From Bacteroidales bacterium (GTDB lineage Bacteria > Bacteroidota > Bacteroidia > Bacteroidales > WCHB1-69), in the NCBI GenBank assembly GCA_031264975.1, contig JAISDH010000481.1, positions 1-5,923 on the forward strand: DNA of 5,923 nucleotides, written 5' to 3'. Under the pieces are notes generated by a model that searched no databases, was not told where the DNA came from, and saw nothing but the letters and a program-made list of their open reading frames with translations. Below are positions 1 through 5,636 of the stretch, piece after piece. Position numbers and translations under genes: made by a program. Each line of letters opens with the position of its first letter. Position 1 is the first letter of the stretch.

Positions 1-219
1 GTTAAAATAGTTGCTTTAAGCGCTGTTCTTACACTTGCCATTGATGCCATGAAAGCAACGGTAGATGCGCTTGCAGCAGCCGGATTGCGTGATAAAGTCA
101 AGGTAATTATTGGCGGCGCTCCGGTAAATGAAGCATATTTCAAAATTGTTGGCGCAGACGCATGGTCTTTGAATCCGCAGGAAGGCGTTCAGATATGCAA
201 AAAATGGGCTGTAGCATAA
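1..219 (+). CDS. Corrinoid (B12-binding) methyltransferase protein, C-terminal fragment
   Basis: This is the last 72 codons of a gene whose start lies upstream of the window; frame 1 is open from base 1 to the TAA at 217-219. The fragment has the second half of a cobalamin-binding Rossmann domain as in the MtaC/MtbC/MttC corrinoid proteins. It contains an S-A-V-L-T segment (residues 7-11) where the family has S-x-L-x-T, a helix, then G-L-R-D-K-V-K-V-I-I-G-G-A-P-V (28-42), and I-V-G-A-D-A (49-54), the usual end of the fold. The Asp-x-His-x-x-Gly motif that gives the lower cobalt ligand would lie upstream and cannot be checked. Such proteins carry the methyl group on cobalt between a substrate-specific methyltransferase and an acceptor methyltransferase in the cytoplasm. 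The next gene encodes a URO-D-type methyltransferase 10 bases downstream, which fits a partner role. The exact substrate class is unknown. Confidence 0.87.
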   Translation, partial: VKIVALSAVLTLAIDAMKATVDALAAAGLRDKVKVIIGGAPVNEAYFKIVGADAWSLNPQEGVQICKKWAVA

Positions 220-229
220 GGAGGAAGCT

Positions 230-1390
230 ATGGAGTATAGCAAAGAGTATAACGACAATCTAAAGCGTTTTAATGACGTAATTAATTTCAAACCGATTGA
301 TCGCACCCTCCATTTCAGCAATTTTTATACCTGGAAAGTATTTGATTGCGATACCAGGTATAAATTGAGTGAAGCGATGGTGGATTTTGACAAGATAGAG
401 CATTTACAATGCGAATTCCATGAGCGCTACCGTTTTGATACGCACATGGATTATGGCACACGAAATACCGCCATTGGCACTTCACTGGCCCTGGGGTCTT
501 CTCATTATGTCATAGATGACAATGCTGAAGTCATTAACTTTTATGACCATGCAATAATGGAAGGAGATGAGTACGAAGAATTTTCTAAAGATCCCGAAAG
601 GGTTCATTGGCGCATATTCCAACGGAAACATCCCGGAGTCACCAAGGGCCAAGTGGTTAAGGCAATAATGCGGAATATAGAAAATGGAGAATTTCAAAAT
701 CACATTGTCAATAAATTTGTCACAAAATACAACTGCCCCGGCGTATTACCTAACAATTCATCTGTGGGAGCATTGGTTCAAAGCCCTATTGAACGTTTTG
801 GCAAGTATTATCGTGGTATCCGTGAAATGTCGATGGATCTAAGAAGACACAAAAAAGAACTGTTAATGGCCTGTGATGCGATACATGAAAAAGAAGCGCT
901 TCCTACCCTGCGTGCCGCTCTTAAATCCGGCAGTTCTGTGTGTTTTTCTGATACATTTTGCGGATTATTGGTTCACGCTACAATGAGTCTGGATCAGTGG
1001 GAAGAGTTTTACTGGCCCTACCTTAAACAGTATTTTGACGAGGTTGTTGCGGCCGGGAAAACCATCAACGTATACAGCGAAAACAGCATCAGTCGTTTTG
1101 CAAAGTACTTTAAGGATTACCCCAAAGGGCATATCGCATTCATAATTGAGCTTGATGATCTTATTGAACTTCGTAAAGAGCTGCCTAATGTATGTCTAAT
1201 CGGCGGTATGACCAGTGAGCTTTTGGGGTATGGTACGCCACAGCAATGCATAGATCGGGTAAAAAGGCTTGAGGATAACCTTAAAGAAGGTTTTATTTTG
1301 AGCCAGGACAAAATGGTTTCTTTCCGCCAGGACTGCAAACGTGAAAATCTATTGGCAATTTCCGAATACCTTCAAGGTTCTCGGAAATAA
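230..1390 (+). CDS. URO-D family (MtaA-like) methyltransferase
   Basis: This 386-residue cytoplasmic protein belongs to the uroporphyrinogen decarboxylase superfamily, the TIM-barrel fold shared with MtaA/MtbA/CmuA corrinoid methyltransferases. The C-terminal half is the most recognisable: F-x-D-Y-P-K-G-H (295-301), E-L-D-D-L (307-311), C-L-I-G-G-M (322-327), L-L-G-Y-G-T (331-336), G-F-I-L-S (354-358) and R-E-N-L-L-A-I (371-377). It follows a corrinoid protein gene directly, so methyl transfer to or from that corrinoid is more likely than heme synthesis. MtaA-type enzymes bind zinc with His-x-Cys plus a later Cys. Here the equivalent positions seem to be Tyr282-Ser-Glu284, and the glycine-rich region reads S-Q-D-K (358-361) with no Cys, so the metal site is altered or absent. 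The start is set by GGAGG at 220-224, five bases before the ATG. The substrate and direction of transfer are inferred only from context. Confidence 0.85.
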   Translation: MEYSKEYNDNLKRFNDVINFKPIDRTLHFSNFYTWKVFDCDTRYKLSEAMVDFDKIEHLQCEFHERYRFDTHMDYGTRNTAIGTSLALGSSHYVIDDNAEVINFYDHAIMEGDEYEEFSKDPERVHWRIFQRKHPGVTKGQVVKAIMRNIENGEFQNHIVNKFVTKYNCPGVLPNNSSVGALVQSPIERFGKYYRGIREMSMDLRRHKKELLMACDAIHEKEALPTLRAALKSGSSVCFSDTFCGLLVHATMSLDQWEEFYWPYLKQYFDEVVAAGKTINVYSENSISRFAKYFKDYPKGHIAFIIELDDLIELRKELPNVCLIGGMTSELLGYGTPQQCIDRVKRLEDNLKEGFILSQDKMVSFRQDCKRENLLAISEYLQGSRK

Positions 1391-1404
1391 GGAGGGTTTA
1401 CAGA

Positions 1405-1602
1405 ATGTTATTTGATAACAGTGAGCAAAGGCGCCTGCGCAATGAAGCGTATGACAAACTTGACAAAAAGGTCCTTGATGAAAAGATAAATCCAAATTTT
1501 CCCGATGGAATTAAAGAAATCGCTGAATTGTTGACTTTTCTTCCGGAAGACAAACGAGAAGCGGCGGTTATTGGGTTTGTAAAGGGCGTTATCCTGACCT
1601 AA
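1405..1602 (+). CDS. Small protein of unknown function in the methyltransferase operon
   Basis: This 65-residue protein starts 14 bases after the URO-D gene and is preceded by a very strong AAGGAGGG site (1389-1396), so it is probably translated as part of the same operon. I do not recognise the family. The sequence is charged and looks helical: an Arg/Lys/Glu/Asp-rich N-terminal half (residues 6-30), a Pro/Asn break (P-N-F-P, 30-33), then an amphipathic stretch containing L-L-T-F-L-P-E-D-K-R-E (42-52) and a hydrophobic tail G-F-V-K-G-V-I (57-63). There is no signal peptide, no clear membrane span, and only one possible metal-binding type of residue (no Cys or His). It could be a small accessory or stabilising subunit of the neighbouring methyltransferase or corrinoid protein, but that rests only on position. 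Confidence 0.7.
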   Translation: MLFDNSEQRRLRNEAYDKLDKKVLDEKINPNFPDGIKEIAELLTFLPEDKREAAVIGFVKGVILT

Positions 1603-1618
1603 GAACAGAATTTATTAA

Positions 1619-1750
1619 AGTTGTTTAGAAACCTCAGTTTCTAAACAACAACCATTTAAAAAAGGCAAAACACAGAGCATTTTGCAAGACTTGTTTAATA
1701 GCCAACTGGGTTATTGAACAAGTCCATTTTAGCAATTAAGGAGCATTATC
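1619..1750 (+). repeat. Three-hairpin intergenic element, copy 1
   Basis: This non-coding stretch precedes the MFS gene and holds three stem-loops in series. Hairpin A is a perfect 13-bp stem (gttgtttagaaac, 1620-1632, with 1637-1649) around a ctca loop. Hairpin B is a weaker 6-bp stem (gcaaaa 1665-1670 with ttttgc 1680-1685). Hairpin C pairs 1688-1703 with 1709-1724 over 16 positions, including two G-U pairs. A ribosome binding site (AAGGAG, 1738-1743) and the ATG at 1751 follow. The same order recurs at 5475-5602 in the same orientation, with shared blocks such as ttaaaaaa, gcattttgc, ccaac and aacaag. It could be a structured leader RNA, an attenuator, or a copy of a dispersed palindromic repeat. 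I cannot tell which from two copies. Confidence 0.75.
1620..1649 (+). terminator. Possible terminator or attenuator hairpin (hairpin A of copy 1)
   Basis: A perfect 13-bp inverted repeat with a 4-base loop begins 17 bases after the stop codon of the 65-residue gene, where an operon terminator would be expected. The stem is AT-rich and is followed by aacc and an A-rich run rather than a T tract, so it is not a classical intrinsic terminator on the + strand. It may instead only stabilise the 3' end of the upstream mRNA, or be part of the larger repeat. Confidence 0.35.
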
Positions 1751-3022
1751 ATGGCTGAGAACAGTTCAAAGGTTTATTACGGTTTTTATGTCGTTGCAGG
1801 GTTATTTGTACTCATGCTACCCGCGAGCCTTATCATGAGCGCCGCAAGCATTTTTTATACTCCGGTTACAGAAGAATTGGGCATATCGCTTGCCGCTTAT
1901 GGAGTGAATCTTTCAATTATCCAGATTGGGTGCGCATTATGTGTGCCGACGATATTTTCGGCAATGTGCAGGAAAATAAAAATGCGCTATGTTTTAACAA
2001 TAGCTTTGCTTGTTGAAGTTGTGTTTTTTGCGCTTCGCGCGGTAGCAACCAATATCTGGATGTTTTATATTTCGTCGGTTTTTCTCGCGATGCCCATGGC
2101 AATGTTCTTTAATCTTTCAATTCAGATATTAATGACCGCATGGTTTCCGTTTAATCCGGGAACATTTATTGGTATTGTAGGGTGCGCCCAAGGTCTTGGC
2201 GGTCTTGCTTTTAGTTCTTTAGGGGGAATAATAATTCAAAATTTTGGTTGGAGGATTTGTTTCTGGAGTTGGGCGGGTATTTGCCTTGTTATGGTTCCAA
2301 TAGCCTTCTTTGTAATCCGTAACAGTCCGGCAGAAAAAAATATTCAACCATTTGGTAGTGATAAGTCTCAGAATATCGCTGAGAAATCAGTAATAAGTGG
2401 AGGAGTGGCCGCTAATAAAGCGTTTCGGACACCGGCATTTATTATGATAGTTTTGGCGCTCTTTCTTTCTACATTTGTAGGCAACTATCATGGTTATATA
2501 AACGCTTATATTCGCACATTGGGTTTTTCTGCAGGTGTTGCGGGAACCATTTATGGTGTCATCCAAGCTGGAACTCTATTTTATAAACTCACTATTGGTA
2601 CTATTGCAGATAAAAGCATGAAGGGAGGAGTTTTATATTACATGGTTTCTACCCTTGTTTGTTTCTGCTTATTTATTTTTGGAGGGGCAAATGTTGTATT
2701 TATGGTTTTGGCCTGTTTTTTGTGGGGCGGTATTTATGCTGCAACAAATTTGTACGGTCCACTTATAGTAAAGCATTTATTTGGTTTAAAGGATTTCATA
2801 AAGATTTGGTCTGTGGTTGTTGGTTGCTGGACCGTAGCTGGCGCTGCTGGTGCTATTGTTTGGGGTGTTATTGTCGAGGCAACCAGTTTTAGAACAGGGT
2901 TTGTCATTGCACTTATTTTATCGGCAGTAATTCTCGTTACATTTATGCTGGCTCTTTCACAAGCAAAGAAAACCAAGTTAATGTGGATTACGGAAGAATC
3001 GGAAGTATCTACAGCATCATAA
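1751..3022 (+). CDS. MFS transporter (OFA / monocarboxylate-like)
   Basis: This 423-residue membrane protein has about twelve hydrophobic spans and matches the usual length of the major facilitator superfamily. The N-terminal six-helix bundle ends in an N-F-G-W-R-I-C-F-W segment (164-172), with the G-W-R common in this family. A hydrophilic central loop covers roughly 191-225. The second half carries the family's loop signature in the form K-L-T-I-G-T-I-A-D-K (279-288). The general pattern, with Y-G-F-Y at the start and G-x-x-Q-x-G-x-L in span 8, resembles oxalate:formate antiporter or monocarboxylate-type carriers, so an organic anion is a reasonable but unproved substrate. The ATG is preceded by AAGGAG (1738-1743) at 7 bases. 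The gene follows the three-hairpin element, which may control it, and lies next to a methyl-transfer operon, so it may import that pathway's substrate or export its product. Confidence 0.88.
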   Translation: MAENSSKVYYGFYVVAGLFVLMLPASLIMSAASIFYTPVTEELGISLAAYGVNLSIIQIGCALCVPTIFSAMCRKIKMRYVLTIALLVEVVFFALRAVATNIWMFYISSVFLAMPMAMFFNLSIQILMTAWFPFNPGTFIGIVGCAQGLGGLAFSSLGGIIIQNFGWRICFWSWAGICLVMVPIAFFVIRNSPAEKNIQPFGSDKSQNIAEKSVISGGVAANKAFRTPAFIMIVLALFLSTFVGNYHGYINAYIRTLGFSAGVAGTIYGVIQAGTLFYKLTIGTIADKSMKGGVLYYMVSTLVCFCLFIFGGANVVFMVLACFLWGGIYAATNLYGPLIVKHLFGLKDFIKIWSVVVGCWTVAGAAGAIVWGVIVEATSFRTGFVIALILSAVILVTFMLALSQAKKTKLMWITEESEVSTAS

Positions 3023-3030
3023 TGAATTAT

Positions 3031-3050
3031 CCCGCCCTGTGGAGGGCGGG
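3031..3050 (+). terminator. GC-rich hairpin after the MFS gene, probable terminator
   Basis: A perfect 8-bp stem (cccgccct, 3031-3038, with agggcggg, 3043-3050) with loop gtgg starts 8 bases after the MFS stop codon. The stem is far more GC-rich than its surroundings. The following tgttatctgtgtttt is T-rich but interrupted, so termination may be partial and allow some read-through into the permease gene. It might alternatively be a small dispersed palindrome. Confidence 0.6.
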
Positions 3051-3095
3051 TGTTATCTGTGTTTTCCCAATGAACGTTTAACATATAAACGATAA

Positions 3096-3102
3096 AAGGA
3101 GG
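3096..3102 (+). promoter_or_regulatory. Ribosome binding site that supports a TTG start
   Basis: AAGGAGG, a near-perfect anti-16S match, lies 7 bases before the TTG at 3110. The first in-frame ATG lies more than 50 codons inside the first membrane spans. The TTG is therefore the most likely start of the permease. Confidence 0.8.
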
Positions 3103-3109
3103 CAACGAA

Positions 3110-4381
3110 TTGTCGCCAGCGATAATTTCGTCAATAATTCTTGTTTTCCTTGTAGTTCTGTTTATTACTGAGCTTATTCCTTTTACCGCCACTGCTATTC
3201 TTGGCTGTGTCCTTTTTGCCGTCACCGGTGTTGCAGAATATAACGATGTGTTTTCAGGGTTTGCCCACAATAATGTCATAATGCTTATTGGTATCCTCAT
3301 TGTTGCTGACGCAATGATAAATTCAGGTCTGGCAACATTAATCGGAGATTATTGCATTAAACTTTCACGCAATAATGAAAAACGTTTTATTTTTTTTACC
3401 TGTATTGCAATATATTTAATGTCAATGTGGCTGGATAATACTTCGATATTTGCCATTTTTCTGTCAATAATGGTAAGTGTATCATCCGTCAACAAAAATT
3501 TTAGACTTATTAATATGGCAATGCCTGTTGTCATTTGCGCAATGGTAGGCGGAGCATCGACCCTTATCGGTTGTGTAGTAAACATCGCAGGTCAATCTGT
3601 TATAACAAATATGACCGAATATGAGTTTGGTATATTTGATTTTACCAAAGCAGGAATACCATTTTTCCTGATTACGCTTGTATACGTCATGACCATAGGC
3701 ATGAACTTTTCAAAAAGGACATGGAACGACAGGAAAAATGAGGAAATTGACACATCACAAATAACCAAACTTTTTGAAGCTGATGCAAGAAGAATTGTTC
3801 TAATACTTTTTGTGCTACTTGTAATGATTGCAGGCTTTGTTACGGCGGTGTTTCCTACCGGCCTAATTGCAATGATCGCCGCTCTGCTTTGCCAAATATT
3901 TCGTTTGGTGGATATAAAAAAGACCCTGCGTGTTATCAACTGGGATGTCATTGTGCGACTGGCGGCAATGATGGGGATAGTTAAAGCGTTAGAAGTTTCT
4001 GGATTTAATAAGATGTTATCAGACTTATTTATTACGCATTTCGGTAATAATACATCTCCTTATGTAATACTGATAATATCAACGGTTATTTCGATGGCAA
4101 TAAGTCAAGTGATGAGTAATACCGCTACCGTTCTGATATTACTGCCGCCTATTCTTGCCGTAACAAACGGACTTGGATATAATCCTTTGCCTTTTGCCTT
4201 GGCGGTTATATACGGCGCCAGTCTTGCGTTTATGATGCCTACCGCAGGGGTCTGCATCGGTCTTTCAATGATAGCCGGATACAAATTCAAGGATTATTTC
4301 CGTTATTCATGGCTGCTTTCTGTTCTGCTGGCTATAGGGATTATTGTGCTTGTCCCTATATTTTTCCCGTTTAGAATATAA
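3110..4381 (+). CDS. IT-superfamily permease (SLC13/ArsB-like)
   Basis: This 423-residue integral membrane protein has an inverted-repeat layout typical of the ion transporter (IT) superfamily, which includes the SLC13/DASS dicarboxylate carriers and ArsB/NhaD. The first half has W-L-D-N-T-S (107-112) followed by the conserved V-G-G-A-S-T-L-I-G (146-154), close to the ArsB/P-protein pattern G-G-T-A-T-L-I-G. The second half has S-N-T-A-T-V-L-I-L-L-P-P (336-347), the S-N-T cation/carboxylate motif of DASS carriers, and M-M-P-T-A-G (375-380). A hydrophilic loop at about 202-227 separates the halves. Translation starts at TTG, which may lower expression. Likely substrates are organic or inorganic anions; SLC13-type uptake of a carboxylate fits the neighbourhood, but the hybrid motifs leave this open. 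A terminator-like hairpin separates it from the MFS gene, and it may be co-transcribed with the reductase downstream. Confidence 0.85.
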   Translation: MSPAIISSIILVFLVVLFITELIPFTATAILGCVLFAVTGVAEYNDVFSGFAHNNVIMLIGILIVADAMINSGLATLIGDYCIKLSRNNEKRFIFFTCIAIYLMSMWLDNTSIFAIFLSIMVSVSSVNKNFRLINMAMPVVICAMVGGASTLIGCVVNIAGQSVITNMTEYEFGIFDFTKAGIPFFLITLVYVMTIGMNFSKRTWNDRKNEEIDTSQITKLFEADARRIVLILFVLLVMIAGFVTAVFPTGLIAMIAALLCQIFRLVDIKKTLRVINWDVIVRLAAMMGIVKALEVSGFNKMLSDLFITHFGNNTSPYVILIISTVISMAISQVMSNTATVLILLPPILAVTNGLGYNPLPFALAVIYGASLAFMMPTAGVCIGLSMIAGYKFKDYFRYSWLLSVLLAIGIIVLVPIFFPFRI

Positions 4382-4396
4382 AACCACTGCCATTCT

Positions 4397-4474
4397 ATGA
4401 CAGAAAAAACCCGGAAACTTATCGAAGCAGCCTATGAGCTGTATTTAACACATGAAAAGGAGATATTGATATGA
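4397..4474 (+). other. 25-codon ORF, possible gene remnant, overlapping the reductase start
   Basis: An ATG at 4397 opens a 25-residue reading frame ending in TGA at 4472-4474, which overlaps the ATG of the next gene (ATGA). There is no ribosome binding site before it. The sequence T-R-K-L-I-E-A-A-Y-E-L-Y-L-T-H (4-18) resembles the first helix of TetR-type repressors, after which the frame stops where the family would continue with its helix-turn-helix. It could be a decayed regulator, a coupling leader, or chance. Confidence 0.3.
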
Positions 4475-5454
4475 AAAAACGTATATTAGGAAAAGGCGGA
4501 CTTGAAGTCTCCGCAATTGGATTAGGCTGCATGGGTATGAGTCACGGCTTCGGCCCTGCCGCAGAAAAAAGTGAAATGATTTCCCTTATTCATGAAGCGA
4601 TTGAACGGGGGATTATCTTAATCGACACGGCTGAAGTATACGGCCCCTTCGTCAATGAAGAATTGGTAGGTGAGGCGTTGAAAACTTGCCGGGACAAGGT
4701 TGTGCTTGCTACCAAGTTTGGCATAGATTATGTGAATGGTAACCAGGTTTTAGACAGCCATCCCGATCGAATTAGAATGGCGATAGAAGGATCGTTGAAG
4801 CGTCTGAAAACCGGTACAATTGATCTTTATTATCAACATCGTGTGGATATGAATATACCCATTGAGGAAGTGGCGGGGGTTGTAAAGGATTTGATACAGC
4901 AAGGCAAGGTAAAGCACTGGGGGCTTTCGGAAGCAGGAATTGAAACAATCCGCCGTGCCCACGCTGAACTGCCGTTGACCGCTGTTCAAAGTCAATACTC
5001 CCTGTGGTGGCGTCAGCCTGAGGAAGCGTTATTTCCCGTTCTTGAAGAACTGGGTATAGGCTTAGTACCTTTCAGTCCGCTCGGTAAAGGGTTTCTCACC
5101 GGAACGATAGACAAGAATACAATATTCCCATCGAATGATACCCGCAGTAAATATCCCCGGTTTACTTCTGAAAATATGAAAGCGAATCAAATCTTTTTAG
5201 ACTTGATAAAACAGACGGCGGAAAAGAAAAAAGCCTCGTTAGCCCAAATTGCCATTGCATGGATATTGGCGCAGAAGCCTTGGATCGTACCAATTCCGGG
5301 CACACGGAAAAAAGAACGATTGATAGAAAATTTAGCTTCCGCCGATATTGAGTTTACACAGGAGGAATTGAAGGAATTTAATGAAGCTTTGTCGAAAATC
5401 GAGATAAAAGGAACCCGGTATCCGGCAGAGTTCGAAAAACGGGCAGGACAGTAG
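4471..5454 (+). CDS. Aldo/keto reductase
   Basis: This 327-residue cytoplasmic protein is a full-length aldo/keto reductase, an NAD(P)H-dependent TIM-barrel enzyme that reduces aldehydes and ketones to alcohols. The catalytic tetrad is complete: Asp52 and Tyr57 in I-D-T-A-E-V-Y-G (51-58), Lys82 in A-T-K-F-G (80-84), and His123 in Y-Y-Q-H-R (120-124). Cofactor-binding segments are G-L-S-E-A (151-155), Q-S-Q-Y-S (173-177), F-S-P-L-G-K-G-F-L-T-G (201-211) and I-P-G-T-R-K (275-280) with R-L-I-E-N (283-287). The N-terminal G-L-G-C-M-G-M-S (17-24) is typical of the AKR11/AKR13-like bacterial group. AAGGAG (4457-4462) lies 8 bases before the ATG. It follows the permease by 89 bases and may act on a carbonyl of the transported compound, though such enzymes are widespread and the link is inferred. 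Confidence 0.95.
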   Translation: MKKRILGKGGLEVSAIGLGCMGMSHGFGPAAEKSEMISLIHEAIERGIILIDTAEVYGPFVNEELVGEALKTCRDKVVLATKFGIDYVNGNQVLDSHPDRIRMAIEGSLKRLKTGTIDLYYQHRVDMNIPIEEVAGVVKDLIQQGKVKHWGLSEAGIETIRRAHAELPLTAVQSQYSLWWRQPEEALFPVLEELGIGLVPFSPLGKGFLTGTIDKNTIFPSNDTRSKYPRFTSENMKANQIFLDLIKQTAEKKKASLAQIAIAWILAQKPWIVPIPGTRKKERLIENLASADIEFTQEELKEFNEALSKIEIKGTRYPAEFEKRAGQ

Positions 5455-5474
5455 ACATCAGGATGAAAAAATAG

Positions 5475-5602
5475 AGTTGTTCAATAACTTCAGTTATTGA
5501 CAATTTCTGCTTAAAAAACAGCAAAATGCTCTGCATTTTGCTGGGCTTGTCTAAGTACCAACGAGGTTCTTAAACAAGCCCAATAGTTAGGAGGATATTA
5601 TT
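5475..5602 (+). repeat. Three-hairpin intergenic element, copy 2
   Basis: This is the second copy of the element at 1619-1750. Hairpin A pairs ttgttcaataac (5477-5488) with gttattgacaa (5493-5503) around loop ttca, with one unpaired T. Hairpin B is a perfect 11-bp stem (5519-5529 with 5533-5543) and a tct loop. Hairpin C pairs 5543-5558 with 5566-5581, with 14 of 16 positions matched. Base 5543 is claimed by both B and C, so the two stems compete slightly at that point. AGGAGG (5589-5594) and an ATG at 5603 follow, in the same arrangement as in copy 1. Differences from copy 1 in stem A fall on both sides so that pairing is kept. It lies 20 bases after the reductase stop codon, so it may also act as that operon's 3' end. 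Confidence 0.75.
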
Positions 5603-5626
5603 ATGATTTACAAACCCTTTTGTTAA
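5603..5626 (+). other. 7-codon ORF with the element's strong ribosome binding site
   Basis: The ATG at 5603 sits 8 bases after AGGAGG (5589-5594) and encodes only M-I-Y-K-P-F-C before TAA. It occupies the position that the MFS start codon has in copy 1 of the element. It may be a leader peptide, or the leftover first codons of a gene that was later deleted or interrupted. The next gene's weaker site (AAGAGG, 5625-5630) begins within its stop codon, so re-initiation from this ORF onto the gene at 5637 is possible. Confidence 0.3.
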
Positions 5627-5636
5627 GAGGCAATGT

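Noticed and set aside
16..321. 101-codon minus-strand frame over the corrinoid gene end and the URO-D start
   Set aside because: It spans two well-supported + strand genes and their ribosome binding site, and its product has no recognisable features.
1619..1750. CRISPR array or insertion-sequence end
   Set aside because: There are only two distant copies of the element, no regular spacers, no transposase fragment and no obvious target-site duplication.
2659..2892. 77-codon + strand frame inside the MFS gene
   Set aside because: It is a Cys/Trp/Phe-rich shifted-frame shadow of the transporter with no ribosome binding site.
3061..3089. Possible promoter before the permease, with TATAAA at 3084-3089
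   Set aside because: The -10-like hexamer is good, but the hexamer at 17-base spacing (gttttc) is a poor -35, and such AT-rich matches are common here.
2734..3300. 188-codon open frame on the minus strand across the end of the MFS gene and the start of the permease
   Set aside because: It lies antisense to two convincing membrane-protein genes, crosses the intergenic hairpin, has a low-complexity Thr/Pro/Ala-rich composition, and resembles no family.
3592..3951. 119-codon minus-strand frame within the permease gene
   Set aside because: It is an antisense shadow; the permease frame has clear family motifs on both sides of this region.
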